The position numbers were made by a program, and so were the translations under genes. The notes under the pieces are model-generated. The model saw nothing but the letters and a program-made list of their open reading frames with translations. It was not told the origin of the DNA and searched no databases. DNA of 64,000 nt from contig CAMQRS010000002.1 in assembly GCA_947036815.1 (NCBI GenBank), forward strand, positions 1 through 64,000, written 5' to 3'. This DNA comes from an uncultured Erysipelotrichaceae bacterium. GTDB lineage: Bacteria; Bacillota_I; Bacilli_A; Erysipelotrichales; Erysipelotrichaceae. Position 1 is the stretch's first letter, and every line of letters begins with the position of its first letter. Positions 17,316 to 27,000 of this stretch are shown here, piece after piece.

Positions 17316-18689
17316 TTAAAATTTAATTCTTTTCGCTATATATTCGTTTAATGCATTAATAGCAACACGTTCTTGTGTCATGTTATCACGATCACGAACC
17401 GTTACACATTGATCATCGATACTATCAAAATCAAATGTTACACAAAATGGAGTTCCAATTGCATCTTGACGACGATATCTTTTTCCAATACTTCCTGCTT
17501 CATCATAATCTACACTAAAGTCACTTGCTAGTTGAGCAAATAACTCGCTAGCTTGTACTGATAACTTTTTATTTAAAGGTAATACACAAGCTTTATATGG
17601 TGCTAATGTAGGGTGTAGGCGTAATACTACGCGTGAGTCATTTTCTAATTGTTCTTCTTCATATGCATCACACATGAATGCCAACATTAAACGTTCTACC
17701 CCCACACTTGGTTCAATACAATATGCTAAGTATTTTTCATTCGTGATAGGATCTTGATACTCTAAACTTTTTTTAGATTCATCTTGGTGTGAGCGTAAAT
17801 CAAAATCAGTACGATCTGAAATACCCCATAATTCTCCCCATCCAAATGAGAATTTATATTCAATATCACTTGTTCCTTTAGAGTAGTGAGCCAATTCTTC
17901 TGCATCATGTTCTCTTAAGCGTAAGCTCTCCTCATTAATTCCTAATGATTTTAAGAAGTTTACACAATATGTTTTATAATATTCATACCACTCTAAATCT
18001 TCTCCAGGAGCAGTAAAGAATTCCAACTCCATTTGTTCAAATTCTCTAGTTCTAAAAATAAAGTTACCTGGTGTAATTTCATTTCTGAATGATTTTCCAA
18101 TTTGTCCAATTCCAAACGGTAATTTTTTACGCATTGTTCTTTGTACATTTTTAAAGTTAACAAACATTCCTTGTGCAGTTTCTGGTCGTAAGAATATCGT
18201 ATTCTTAGCCTCTTCAACTACTCCTTGAAATGTCTTAAACATTAAGTTAAATTCACGAATATCAGTAAAGTCATGTGCTTTACAATTAGGACAAGGAATT
18301 TGATTATCATCAATAAATTGTTTCATTTGTTCTTTATCCATTGTTGATGGATTTACTTCTTGGTTAGTAAAATTTTCAATTAATTGATCTGCTCTATGTC
18401 TTGTTTTACAACTCTTACAATCCATTAATGGATCAGAGAATCCTCCCACATGACCACTTGCCACCCAAACTTGAGGATTCATTAATAATGCTGTTTGAAT
18501 TCCTACGTTATGTGGACTTTCTTGAATAAATTTTTTCCACCATGATTTTTTTATATTTTCTTTTAATTCTACTCCCAATGGACCAAAGTCCCAAGTATTA
18601 GAAAGTCCCCCATAGATTTCAGAACCTTGGTAGACAAATCCACTATTTTTCATATGCGCAACTACTGTTTCAAATTTTTTGTTATCCAT
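17316..18689 (-). CDS. glyQS: glycyl-tRNA synthetase, single-chain dimeric type
   Basis: 457 aa. A class II synthetase with N-terminal [20 protein letters not shown] and [10 protein letters not shown], motif 2 [20 protein letters not shown], and a C-terminal anticodon-binding domain ([14 protein letters not shown]). A zinc ribbon is suggested by CKSC and CPNC around residues 95-160. It charges tRNA-Gly. This is the eukaryote-like alpha2 form instead of the GlyQ plus GlyS pair of B. subtilis, although it sits at the same locus before dnaG. ATG 18689 is chosen over GTG 18698 by family N-terminus. No T-box leader is visible. Confidence 0.95.
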   Translation of the reverse strand: MDNKKFETVVAHMKNSGFVYQGSEIYGGLSNTWDFGPLGVELKENIKKSWWKKFIQESPHNVGIQTALLMNPQVWVASGHVGGFSDPLMDCKSCKTRHRADQLIENFTNQEVNPSTMDKEQMKQFIDDNQIPCPNCKAHDFTDIREFNLMFKTFQGVVEEAKNTIFLRPETAQGMFVNFKNVQRTMRKKLPFGIGQIGKSFRNEITPGNFIFRTREFEQMELEFFTAPGEDLEWYEYYKTYCVNFLKSLGINEESLRLREHDAEELAHYSKGTSDIEYKFSFGWGELWGISDRTDFDLRSHQDESKKSLEYQDPITNEKYLAYCIEPSVGVERLMLAFMCDAYEEEQLENDSRVVLRLHPTLAPYKACVLPLNKKLSVQASELFAQLASDFSVDYDEAGSIGKRYRRQDAIGTPFCVTFDFDSIDDQCVTVRDRDNMTQERVAINALNEYIAKRIKF

Positions 18690-18761
18690 TTCACACACTC
18701 ACTTTCTCATTCAATTATCGTAAATTTTCAGTCACTAAAAATTTTGCATAAAGACATACTA

Positions 18762-18790
18762 TTTATACCACTTTTAAAAGATTTAGTCAA
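18762..18790 (-). promoter_or_regulatory. promoter of glyQS-dnaG-sigA-trmK
   Basis: -35 TTGACT (18790-18785), 17-bp spacer, -10 TATAAA (18767-18762). Start expected near 18755, giving a leader of about 65 nt. Confidence 0.8.
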
Positions 18791-18815
18791 GATTTTAAAA
18801 GCATACATTGTGGTT

Positions 18816-18843
18816 AAAAAAGCCAAGGAACTCTCCTTGGCTT
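18816..18843 (-). terminator. intrinsic terminator after recO
   Basis: 10-bp stem AAGCCAAGGA/TCCTTGGCTT with a 4-nt loop, followed by a T run on the minus strand, directly after the recO stop. It ends the operon that includes ybeY, dgkA, era and recO. Confidence 0.9.
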
Positions 18844-18845
18844 AT

Positions 18846-19577
18846 CTACATTTTAATAATACTTTCTAGAAATTTCAAACCTTTTAACTGCACTCCACTA
18901 TAATATGTAAAGTGTTGGATGATTGGCTCTACTTCTTCGTACTTGTATTTCTTTAATTCTTCTAATATTTTAAAATCTTCAATTCCCGCTTTATGAAATA
19001 AGCGATAAGCTTTCAACATATCTAACGTTGCTTTGCGATCTTGTATTTCTTTACAATTCAAACAAATGAATCCACCATCGACAATAGAAATACTAGTGAT
19101 TGCTCGCTCTTGCTTACATCTTACACATTCATCAACGACTGGATTAATTCCTAATAAGTTGTTGGTTTTGGCAAAGAATAACGCCAACACACAAAGTGGT
19201 TGATCACTTTTATTTAAATTGTGTAAACTGTTGGACAAGATATCATATGCAACACAATAATCCACTTCTTCTATCTTATGCATTACTTCACAAAACAATT
19301 GTGCAATTATCTGCTTCATTAAGTCATCATAAATATGTGTATACATCGAGACTTTTTCAGCACTTTTCAAACTTTGCATGTCTTTTGCAGATTGTACATA
19401 GTTAAACCTAGATTTTTGAAACAAGCCACAAGAGCTCGCGTTTTTACTCTTACTCTTCTTTATTCCTCTTGCATAAAAACTTTCTTTTCCAATGTCTTTT
19501 CCTACAACATGCAAAATAACGTCGTTATCTTTATAGTCTTGTTGGTGAACAATGATTACTTCTTCACTTCTATTCAT
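18846..19577 (-). CDS. recO: DNA repair protein RecO
   Basis: 243 aa. An N-terminal OB-fold (EEVIIVHQQDYKDNDVILHV, then FYARGIKKSKSK), then a helical domain with a Cys4 zinc site at C151, C154, C172 and C175. RecO with RecR loads RecA on SSB-coated single strands in gap repair and in plasmid transformation. It overlaps era by 8 bp, as in Bacillus era-recO. Confidence 0.95.
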   Translation of the reverse strand: MNRSEEVIIVHQQDYKDNDVILHVVGKDIGKESFYARGIKKSKSKNASSCGLFQKSRFNYVQSAKDMQSLKSAEKVSMYTHIYDDLMKQIIAQLFCEVMHKIEEVDYCVAYDILSNSLHNLNKSDQPLCVLALFFAKTNNLLGINPVVDECVRCKQERAITSISIVDGGFICLNCKEIQDRKATLDMLKAYRLFHKAGIEDFKILEELKKYKYEEVEPIIQHFTYYSGVQLKGLKFLESIIKM

Positions 19578-20472
19578 AATCTCCGTTTACACTATATCCC
19601 ATTTGGTTCAATTTACTTATTTTATTTCGCCAGTTTTTTTCAACTCTAACATACAGGCTTAAAACAACTTTTTTATTCACCATAGACTTAATTTCTCGTT
19701 GCGCATTTAGAGTAATTGATTTAATCATACTCGCTTGTTTTCCAATTAATATACCTTTTTGTGAACTTCTTTCCACGATTACAATCGCTTCTAAAATTAA
19801 TTTGTTTTCATCTTCTTCTTTAGCTTCAATTACGACCGCTACTGAATGAGGTACTTCTTCTTCTGTTTTGTGCAATACTTGCTCACGAATACATTCACGC
19901 ATTCTAAAGTCTAAACTACGATCACTTACCATTTCTTCAGGATAAAAGAATGGTTGATTCGTTAAATATTTTTCACTTGTTTTCAATAAATCATCAACAT
20001 TTTTATTTGTCGTTGCTGAAATTGGAATAATTTCCGCAAAATCATAACGTGTTGAATAATCTTGAATCAATTTGAAAATTGTTTCTTTTCTTAATAAATC
20101 ACATTTGTTTAAACATAAGAAAACTGGTGCAGAATAGTTTTTTAGCAATCCTAAGATGTATTCATCTCCACTTCCAAAAGCAGCAGTAGCATCAACCATC
20201 AAATAGATGATGTCAATATCTTGTAAACTAGAGTAAACTCCTTTATTCATTGTTTTCCCTAATTCATGCTTTGCCTTATGTAACCCTGGAGTATCAATAA
20301 AAACATACTGATTAGTTTCTCTCGTCAATATTCCTAATATATTATTTCTAGTTGTTTGCGCTTTACTTGAAGTAATCGCAATTTTTTCTTCTAACAACGC
20401 ATTTAATAGCGTTGATTTCCCTGCATTGGGTCTACCAATGATAGAGATAAACCCACATTTTGTTTCTAACAT
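19570..20472 (-). CDS. era: GTPase Era, 16S rRNA-binding
   Basis: 300 aa from ATG 20472. A GTPase domain with G1 GRPNAGKSTLLN, G3 DTPGLH and G4 NKCD, then a C-terminal KH domain (GKQASMIKSI, with the GxxG loop replaced by GKQA, and LYVRVEKNWR at the end). Era binds the 3' end of 16S rRNA and is a checkpoint in 30S assembly. AAAGGA precedes ATG 20472; an upstream TTG at 20496 has no site. It overlaps dgkA by 7 bp. Confidence 0.97.
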   Translation of the reverse strand: MLETKCGFISIIGRPNAGKSTLLNALLEEKIAITSSKAQTTRNNILGILTRETNQYVFIDTPGLHKAKHELGKTMNKGVYSSLQDIDIIYLMVDATAAFGSGDEYILGLLKNYSAPVFLCLNKCDLLRKETIFKLIQDYSTRYDFAEIIPISATTNKNVDDLLKTSEKYLTNQPFFYPEEMVSDRSLDFRMRECIREQVLHKTEEEVPHSVAVVIEAKEEDENKLILEAIVIVERSSQKGILIGKQASMIKSITLNAQREIKSMVNKKVVLSLYVRVEKNWRNKISKLNQMGYSVNGDYE

Positions 20473-20810
20473 AAATATCCTTTCAGGATGATGCAACCTA
20501 CCATTAGTGCAAATATACTCGCTATCAACACAAAACCTGCTGCTCCATCTTTTATTTTTTTTATTTGTTCATCATATTCTGGTTGTATAAAATCACATAT
20601 ATATTCTATTATTGTATTGATACATTCACTCACTATTACTAACGCACAACATAGCAATATGATACACCATTCCATCGAGTTAATACCGAATACATAACAG
20701 AGAGTCAATACGATAAGTGTAATACCTATCTGTATGCCTACTGACGTATCTTGTAGTAAAATAATCAACCCTTTGATTGCATGTTTAAATTTCTTTATTA
20801 ATAATGCCAT
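20466..20810 (-). CDS. dgkA: undecaprenol/diacylglycerol kinase
   Basis: 114 aa with three membrane segments and the family signature SECINTIIEYICDFI then IKKIKDGAAGFVLI. In Firmicutes these enzymes phosphorylate undecaprenol, recycling the lipid carrier for cell-wall synthesis. UppS, made elsewhere in this window, supplies the same carrier de novo. It lies between ybeY (26-bp overlap) and era, the usual order. Confidence 0.93.
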   Translation of the reverse strand: MALLIKKFKHAIKGLIILLQDTSVGIQIGITLIVLTLCYVFGINSMEWCIILLCCALVIVSECINTIIEYICDFIQPEYDEQIKKIKDGAAGFVLIASIFALMVGCIILKGYLC

Positions 20811-21240
20811 GTAATATCACATCTTGCAATTGAAACATCTTTTCTTCTTCTTCTACATTCATATGATCATACCCTAATAAGTGTAATAATCCATGAGTAA
20901 AAAGAAATGAAAATTCTCTTTCTTCGCTATGTCCATATTCTGCTGCTTGTGCTTTCATTTTATCAATACTAATGAAAATATCTCCGAGTTCGACCTCATC
21001 TTCAAAATCAAATACTTCCCCTTCTTGAGAAGCAAATGAGATTACATCTGTTGCACGATCTATTTGGCGATAACTTCTATTTATTTCTTGTATTTGAACA
21101 TCATCAACGATGATTAAAGACAATACATATTGTTTATCTAACTGTAATAACTCCTTAGTCTTTATTGTTATTTGAGAAAATAAGTTTGTTTGTGTGTCAC
21201 TTATTTCGTAATCGATTTGATTGATTGTATTAATTAACAT
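20785..21240 (-). CDS. ybeY: endoribonuclease YbeY, 16S rRNA maturation
   Basis: 151 aa with the zinc motif HGLLHLLGYDH (H116, H120, H126). YbeY trims 16S rRNA and takes part in ribosome quality control. GGAGATAT lies before ATG 21240. It overlaps dgkA downstream and the C39-like gene upstream (7 bp). Confidence 0.96.
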   Translation of the reverse strand: MLINTINQIDYEISDTQTNLFSQITIKTKELLQLDKQYVLSLIIVDDVQIQEINRSYRQIDRATDVISFASQEGEVFDFEDEVELGDIFISIDKMKAQAAEYGHSEEREFSFLFTHGLLHLLGYDHMNVEEEEKMFQLQDVILHGIINKEI

Positions 21241-21617
21241 GATATCTCCTCTTTTCTTTTCTCATTATAACATATTACACTTACATGAGACCAGTAAAGA
21301 TATAGTCTCAACTTACTCATTTTACGTATTCCATATGTCTCATCACTGAATAGACAAGTCCATCTATTCACCTCTAGAAGTACGATATAATGCCCTCTAG
21401 ACCTGGGTCTAAGTAATAAAATACACGGAAATGCCTTAATTAGTCCCGTAGATTTAAATGCTTTTAATTCAATATCATTAGTATGACATATAGATATTAA
21501 ATCAAACACACTTATTCCATTCTTCTGTATAGCATCCTGTAATTCATTTATTACGTTTTCTGTTTTATATTCATAGTATTCACTTAATTTTTTGATACAA
21601 AAAAGTGCACATCTCAT
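21234..21617 (-). CDS. stand-alone peptidase C39-like protein, function unknown
   Basis: 127 aa. It has the layout of a C39 (double-glycine leader) peptidase domain: RCALFCIKKLSEYY with Cys at residue 3, a mid segment ISVFDLISICHTNDIELKAF, and RGHYIVLLEVN followed by SDETYG in the place of the catalytic His and Asp. The oxyanion Gln, normally some 6-7 residues before the Cys, cannot be present: Cys is residue 3 and a TAG stop lies five codons upstream of the ATG. AGGTGA precedes ATG 21617. No ABC exporter or bacteriocin peptide is near. It could be an inactive or altered C39 domain. Its place between obgE and ybeY suggests co-expression with ribosome-assembly genes. Confidence 0.6.
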   Translation of the reverse strand: MRCALFCIKKLSEYYEYKTENVINELQDAIQKNGISVFDLISICHTNDIELKAFKSTGLIKAFPCILLLRPRSRGHYIVLLEVNRWTCLFSDETYGIRKMSKLRLYLYWSHVSVICYNEKRKEEISC

Positions 21618-21661
21618 AGCATCACCTAACTATAATTATGCACACTTCCTGTATAATCCTA

Positions 21662-22945
21662 TTAATCTATAAAGTCAAACTCGTGATTACAAATAACAAC
21701 TGTGTCATTTGCTTGACAACCTGCTTCTCTTAATGCTGCATCAATACCTAATACACGCATTTTTCTAGCAAATCTATGTTCTCCATCGACAACATCGAAA
21801 TCAGCCATTTTAAACGCTTTATCAATCGAGTCACCAATAAGTTCCCAAACACCATTTCCATGATTTTTAACATCATATCCACGTTCTTCTTCTTCGAATT
21901 TATATAATACACCTTCTGAATTATCATTTGCTTTATCTTTTAAAGCAAACATTGGAGTAACTGCCAATAAATCAGCAGCTTTATATAATACACTTTGTAA
22001 TCCCTCTGCAATTAAAGTAGTTGCTTCGAACACTTCAACATCGGGATTCGCTTCTTTAAATCGAGCTAAATTAGCTTGCGCATCATCTAAATCCATTTTA
22101 TTAGCTACCACTATTTGAGGACGCTCAGAAAGACGGTATTCATAATCAAATAACTCTTTATTAATGATTGAATAATCTTCTAATGGATCTCTTCCATCAT
22201 TTGCTCCCATATCAACTACGTGAATAATAACACGACATCGTTCAATATGTTTTAAGAACTGATGACCAAGTCCTTTTCCTTGTGCTGCACCTTCAATTAA
22301 CCCAGGTAAATCAGCCATAACAAAACTTCTTTCATCACCAGCTTGAACAAGACCTAAATTAGGCGTTATTGTTGTAAAGTGGTAATCCGCAATTTCAGGT
22401 TTCGCTGCACTTACGACAGATAATAAAGTTGATTTTCCAACTGATGGAAATCCTACTAAACCTACATCTGCTAATACTTTCAATTCTACTTCTATGTCTT
22501 TGATTTCACCTGGAGCACCCTTTTCAGCGTATTCAGGAGCAGTATTTTTACTAGTTCTAAATCTAAAGTTTCCTCTACCACCTTTTCCACCATGACCAAT
22601 AACAACTTGTTGATCTTTACGAATTAAATCCGCTATGATGTTTCCAGTTTTCAAATCTCTTACTAATGTTCCTAAAGGTACTTTTACTAACGTATCATTT
22701 CCTCTAGCTCCATGCATTTTCTTAGTTTTCCCATTGACCCCTAATTCTGCAATAATTTTCTTATTGTATCTAAGGTCCAATAGCGTAGATCTACCTTCAT
22801 CTACAACAAAGATAACGTTTCCACCATCTCCACCATCTCCGCCACTAGGTCCTCCTAATGGTACATGTTTTTCACGACGAAAGGAAACCATTCCGTTTCC
22901 GCCATCTCCTGCTTTAATCTTGACCTTCGTGCGATCGATAAACAT
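21662..22945 (-). CDS. obgE: GTPase Obg, ribosome assembly and stress
   Basis: 427 aa from ATG 22945. A glycine-rich Obg fold (GGPSGGDGGDGGNVIF, GRGNFRFRTSKNTAPEYAEKG), a G domain with GFPSVGKSTLLS, DLPGLIEGA and NKMD, and a C-terminal OCT domain (residues about 340-427). It binds 50S precursors and (p)ppGpp and, in Bacillus, influences sporulation initiation. AAAGGAAG is 8 bases before ATG 22945; the longer frame to 22987 has no site and lies in the rpmA terminator. No terminator separates it from the C39-like gene. Confidence 0.97.
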   Translation of the reverse strand: MFIDRTKVKIKAGDGGNGMVSFRREKHVPLGGPSGGDGGDGGNVIFVVDEGRSTLLDLRYNKKIIAELGVNGKTKKMHGARGNDTLVKVPLGTLVRDLKTGNIIADLIRKDQQVVIGHGGKGGRGNFRFRTSKNTAPEYAEKGAPGEIKDIEVELKVLADVGLVGFPSVGKSTLLSVVSAAKPEIADYHFTTITPNLGLVQAGDERSFVMADLPGLIEGAAQGKGLGHQFLKHIERCRVIIHVVDMGANDGRDPLEDYSIINKELFDYEYRLSERPQIVVANKMDLDDAQANLARFKEANPDVEVFEATTLIAEGLQSVLYKAADLLAVTPMFALKDKANDNSEGVLYKFEEEERGYDVKNHGNGVWELIGDSIDKAFKMADFDVVDGEHRFARKMRVLGIDAALREAGCQANDTVVICNHEFDFID

Positions 22946-22965
22946 ACAATCACTTCCTTTCGTTA

Positions 22966-23000
22966 TAAAAAACAAATCCTCACGCACTATTTACGTGAGG
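22966..23000 (-). terminator. intrinsic terminator after rpmA
   Basis: Stem CCTCACG/CGTGAGG (22978-22984 with 22994-23000), 9-nt loop, then ATTTG and a T run on the minus strand. It ends rplU-prp-rpmA; some read-through into obgE is likely because no separate obgE promoter is clear. Confidence 0.8.
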
Positions 23001-23010
23001 AATAATATTT

Positions 23011-23295
23011 CTAAGCTTGTGGGTATACTGAAACTTTTTTCTTCTTTTTACCCATACGTTCAAATTTAACAATACCACTTACTGTTGCAAATAATGTATC
23101 ATCTCCACCGCGTCCACAGTTTGTTCCTGGATGAACTTTTGTTCCACGTTGACGGTAAATGATAGATCCAGCATGACAGAATTGTCCATCAGCTAATTTA
23201 GCACCAAGTCTTTTTGAATGAGAATCACGACCATTTCTAGAAGATCCTACTCCTTTTTTAGATGCAAATAATTGATTATCTAAAATATATTTCAT
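23011..23295 (-). CDS. rpmA: 50S ribosomal protein L27 with cleavable N-terminal extension
   Basis: 94 aa. The N-terminus [19 protein letters not shown] carries the Firmicute-type extension in front of the conserved ASKKG start of mature L27. In these bacteria the Prp protease cuts it off so that the L27 N-terminus can reach the peptidyl-transferase centre. The usual QFF before the cut is QLF here. The rest ([15 protein letters not shown]) is standard. GAGGTG precedes ATG. It follows prp by 3 bp. Confidence 0.97.
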   Translation of the reverse strand: MKYILDNQLFASKKGVGSSRNGRDSHSKRLGAKLADGQFCHAGSIIYRQRGTKVHPGTNCGRGGDDTLFATVSGIVKFERMGKKKKKVSVYPQA

Positions 23296-23298
23296 GGT

Positions 23299-23613
23299 TT
23301 ACACCTCTACTTTCGTTATTTTTATATATTTATTGTTTGTGAATGCTACTGTCTCTAATTGAATCACTAATGTTTTCAATAAGACTTGTAAGAATTCACT
23401 ATTTTGTATAACATTGATTTCCACATATCCAGATTTCATTGTGATACCACATGAATCTACACATATTTCATCTACTGCATTCAATATACCAACACTAATC
23501 GCACTCACCTGTGCACAAACTAAATCAAGTCCAGTTGTTACAGAGTCAGCATGCCCAGAAATAACAACATTATGTATCATTTCATTGTGATTGGATATTA
23601 ACACCTTTACCAT
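23299..23613 (-). CDS. prp: ribosomal-processing cysteine protease Prp
   Basis: 104 aa with the catalytic pair H21 (ISGHA) and C33 (LDLVCAQVSAIS), both in the right spacing. Prp removes the N-terminal extension of L27 encoded next door. It sits between rplU and rpmA, as in B. subtilis (ysxB). The start 23613 lies just after the rplU stop. Confidence 0.93.
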   Translation of the reverse strand: MVKVLISNHNEMIHNVVISGHADSVTTGLDLVCAQVSAISVGILNAVDEICVDSCGITMKSGYVEINVIQNSEFLQVLLKTLVIQLETVAFTNNKYIKITKVEV

Positions 23614-23619
23614 TATTTA

Positions 23620-23931
23620 TTAAGCCTCAATAGAATTGATGATTAATTTTGTATATGATTGACGGTGACCTTGTTTACGGTGCGTACTTCCTTTTTTGGC
23701 TTTGTACTTGTAAATTGTAATTTTTTTAGATTTCCCTTGTTTTTCAACAGTAGCACTAACTTTAGCTCCAGCAACATATGGTGCTCCAACTTTAGTAGTG
23801 TTATCAGATACTAAAACAACTTTATCAAATACAACAACCTCACCAGCTTCAACTTCTAGTTTTTCTACGAAAATACTAGCTCCTTCTTCAACACGGATTT
23901 GTTTTCCACCTGTTTCAATAATTGCGTACAT
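23620..23931 (-). CDS. rplU: 50S ribosomal protein L21
   Basis: 103 aa, beginning [17 protein letters not shown] and ending [20 protein letters not shown], both L21 hallmarks. L21 binds 23S rRNA near L20. GGAGGTA precedes ATG 23931. First gene of rplU-prp-rpmA, behind a structured leader and a strong promoter. Confidence 0.98.
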   Translation of the reverse strand: MYAIIETGGKQIRVEEGASIFVEKLEVEAGEVVVFDKVVLVSDNTTKVGAPYVAGAKVSATVEKQGKSKKITIYKYKAKKGSTHRKQGHRQSYTKLIINSIEA

Positions 23932-24037
23932 AGTATACCTCCTTTTCTTTTTATTTTAAGACTCGCCACATAAGGTGATAATTTCTTATACTTAAACCCT
24001 AGTATGAGCGGTTGTAAATCAGCGAAGGACATACAAC
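23932..24037 (-). ncRNA. structured leader of rplU (L21-leader-like)
   Basis: About 105 nt between the predicted start and rplU. A 6-bp stem (24032-24037 with 24011-24016) forms at the very 5' end, and a nested stem of TTTAAG/CTTAAA (23991-23996 with 23955-23960) and ATAAG/CTTAT (23985-23989 with 23970-23974) comes next, just before the ribosome-binding site. L21 leaders in Firmicutes are autoregulatory. The match to the known motif is by position and structure only. Confidence 0.55.
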
Positions 24038-24043
24038 ATTGAT

Positions 24044-24072
24044 ATTTTACAGTAAATCATTACCTAAGTCAA
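24044..24072 (-). promoter_or_regulatory. promoter of rplU-prp-rpmA
   Basis: -35 TTGACT (24072-24067), 17-bp spacer, -10 TAAAAT (24049-24044). It starts just beyond the dnaE stop, and no terminator is visible between dnaE and this promoter. Confidence 0.8.
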
Positions 24073-24077
24073 TCACT

Positions 24078-27000
24078 TTATGAAATATCGTCCTCTATTT
24101 GCACATACTCTAATTCTTTTGCTAGACATGAGTTTTCTTTGTCTATCTTGCCTTTAACAAAGATGTAATTCCCTCTCTTTAAATACGCCATACATTGATT
24201 ATATAGATTAGGCATTACAACTACATCAAACTTACTAGTATCATCACTTACACTTAAAAATGCCATCAAGTCATTATTCTTTGTTTTATGTTCTTTGATT
24301 CGATCCACAATACAAACAAAACTCGCATACGTCATTCCTTGTTTTAACTCAATTAAACTAGCACTTGGTTTCATTTTCTGTCTCACTTCTTGAATTGGAT
24401 GACTTCTCAAATAAAACCCTAATACATTTTTTTCATTCTCACATACCATCATCATTTTTTCTTTCATGATTGTCATCGCTGGACAAGACACTAGATTTAA
24501 ATCAATCGTAGTCTGTCCTTCGTGTTCAATACTAACAAGCGATGCATACCGTAAGGCATCATCCAATGATACCTTCATGCTTAATCGATTAAATTTGAAT
24601 TCATCCAATGCCCCTGCATCAATTAAACACTCGATTACCTTTTTGGAAATACGATGTAATGAAATACGAGCAATGAAATCAAAATAATTCATAAATGTAC
24701 CACGCATCATTCTTTCTTCTAGAATGATTTGGCATGCTGCACTACCCACATTTTTAATATTAATTAGTGGGAATCTAAGTTTATTATTTTCTATCGTATA
24801 CTTATATCCACTTTGATTCACACTTGGATGTAATGTGAATATCCCTCTTTTTTTAGCTTCAAATATATATTCACTTGTTTTATATTCTCCACCAATTACA
24901 CTATTTAATAAACTAGAGAAATAGTGAAGTGGATAATTTGCTTTCAAGAATGCAAGTTGAAATGCGATCATTCCATAGGCAACTGAGTGAGATCTATTAA
25001 ATCCATAGTTCGCAAACTTCATTATTAACTCATATACTTGGGATGCTAATTCAAGGGTATATCCTTTTGTCATTGCACCTTCAATAAAGTCTTGACGCAA
25101 GGCATTCATTTCACTTTCTTTCTTCTTAGACATTGCTTTACGTAATATATCTGCCTTAGCAAGACTAAATCCAGCCATTACTTGGGATACTTGCATAATC
25201 TGTTCTTGGTATATCATGACACCAAACGTAGGCTCAAGAATTGGTTTTAAGTCTTCATGCAAATACATTATCTTGCTTGGATTAAGCTTGTTTGCCAAAT
25301 ATAAAGGTATATTCTCCATCGGCCCAGGTCTAAACAACGCAATCGCTGCAACCACTTCTTCAAAACTAGTAACTTGCATTTTCCTTAGTAAATGCTTCAT
25401 TCCTTCACTCTCTAATTGAAATACACCCATCGTATCAACATCACGTAGTAAAGCCAATGTTTTTTTATCATTAAAATCTATTTTTAATATATCTATAGGA
25501 GTATCAATACAAGATACCACTTCATCTATGATCGTTAAGTTTCTAAGTCCTAGAAAATCTATTTTGATAAGTCCTAGACGTTCTAAATATTCCATACTAA
25601 ATTGAGTAGACATCAAATCACTTTCTACTTCAATTAATGGGCATACTTCATTTATTGCATGCTTAGACAAGACAATACCGGCTGCATGTGTACTTGTATG
25701 ACGCTCTAAGCCTTCTAATTGAAGTGCTAGTGTGTAAACATTCTTTAGTCTTCTAGAAGCCTCTACAACACCTCTGAATCGAGGGTGGTTTTCATATGTA
25801 TATCGCAACGTTATTTTAGGTGCGTTCGGAATTAACTTAGCCAGCATATCAATTTCACGCGGTGGAACCATCAATACTTTTCCTACGTCACGGATTACTT
25901 GCTTAGCCCCTAAGGTTCCAAACGTGATGATATGAGCTACATACTCTTTGCCATACTTATTAGTAACATACTGAATGACTTCATCCCGACGATTATCAGG
26001 GAAATCAATATCTATATCAGGCATACTAATTCTTTCAGGATTCAAGAATCGTTCAAATAATAAATTATATTCAATCGGATCCACCTGGGTAATACCTAAA
26101 CAATAAGAAACAAGTGACCCTGCTGCACTCCCTCTCCCTGGCCCTACATAAATACCTTTGCTTTTGGCAAAGCGTATAAAATCATAAACGATTAAGAAAT
26201 AATCAGCAAATCCCATCGACATAATTACATCTAGTTCAAACGATAATCGTTTGGTATACACTTGATCCACATTGTTTTGTAGACGTTTCATTAATCCTGC
26301 TTTACATAAATTACGTAAGTATGTGTTTGAATCTACTTGATACTTATTTTCAAATACTGGAAGACTAGCCTTATCTATTTGCAAGTCAACACGACAAGCA
26401 TTTGCGATATGTTCACTCATGTTTAAATCTTCTTGTGCATACAATGCTTCCATTTGTGCTTCACTTCTAAAATAACGTTTGCTGCTGTATTCTAACGTTG
26501 CATCTTGCAATGTTTTTTGTTGTGCAATCGCACATAGTGTTTGATATGCTTCTTCATCTTGTTCATGTTTACAGTATATTCTACTTAAAGCAAATGTACG
26601 AATGCCTAATTGCTTAGCTATCTTCTTTAATTCTTCATTTTTTATTTTCAACAAACCAGAATCATTCATCGCAATAGCAATATAAAACTCTGGAAATCGA
26701 TCATTAATATAGCGTAAATATTCGATCATCGATAAGGTATCATCTTGCAGTAAAAATGCATGTAATTCATCATGACTTCCAGCACTCGTAAGAATCAAAT
26801 CTTCTCCATACTTCATCATCATATCTAACGTAAACCTAACACTTTTTTTATTTAACTCACTTGATAACTTAAGTAATTTTTTATATCCATTATTATTTTT
26901 CGCATAAAATATAAAATCAAATTTTTTATCCTGTATAAAGCATCCAAATTCCAGTCCAAATATAGGAGTAATCCCTTCTCTTATGCACGCATCATAAAAA

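Noticed and set aside
17993-18217. 74-aa minus-strand frame inside glyQS
   Set aside because: Lies fully inside the strongly conserved synthetase in another frame and resembles nothing known.
18699-18845. T-box riboswitch before glyQS
   Set aside because: Only about 65 nt of leader, no specifier loop, T-box or antiterminator sequence.
22635-23069. 144-aa plus-strand frame opposite obgE
   Set aside because: It is the antisense of the Gly-rich Obg fold, giving Pro/Ser-rich peptide; no start site or family.
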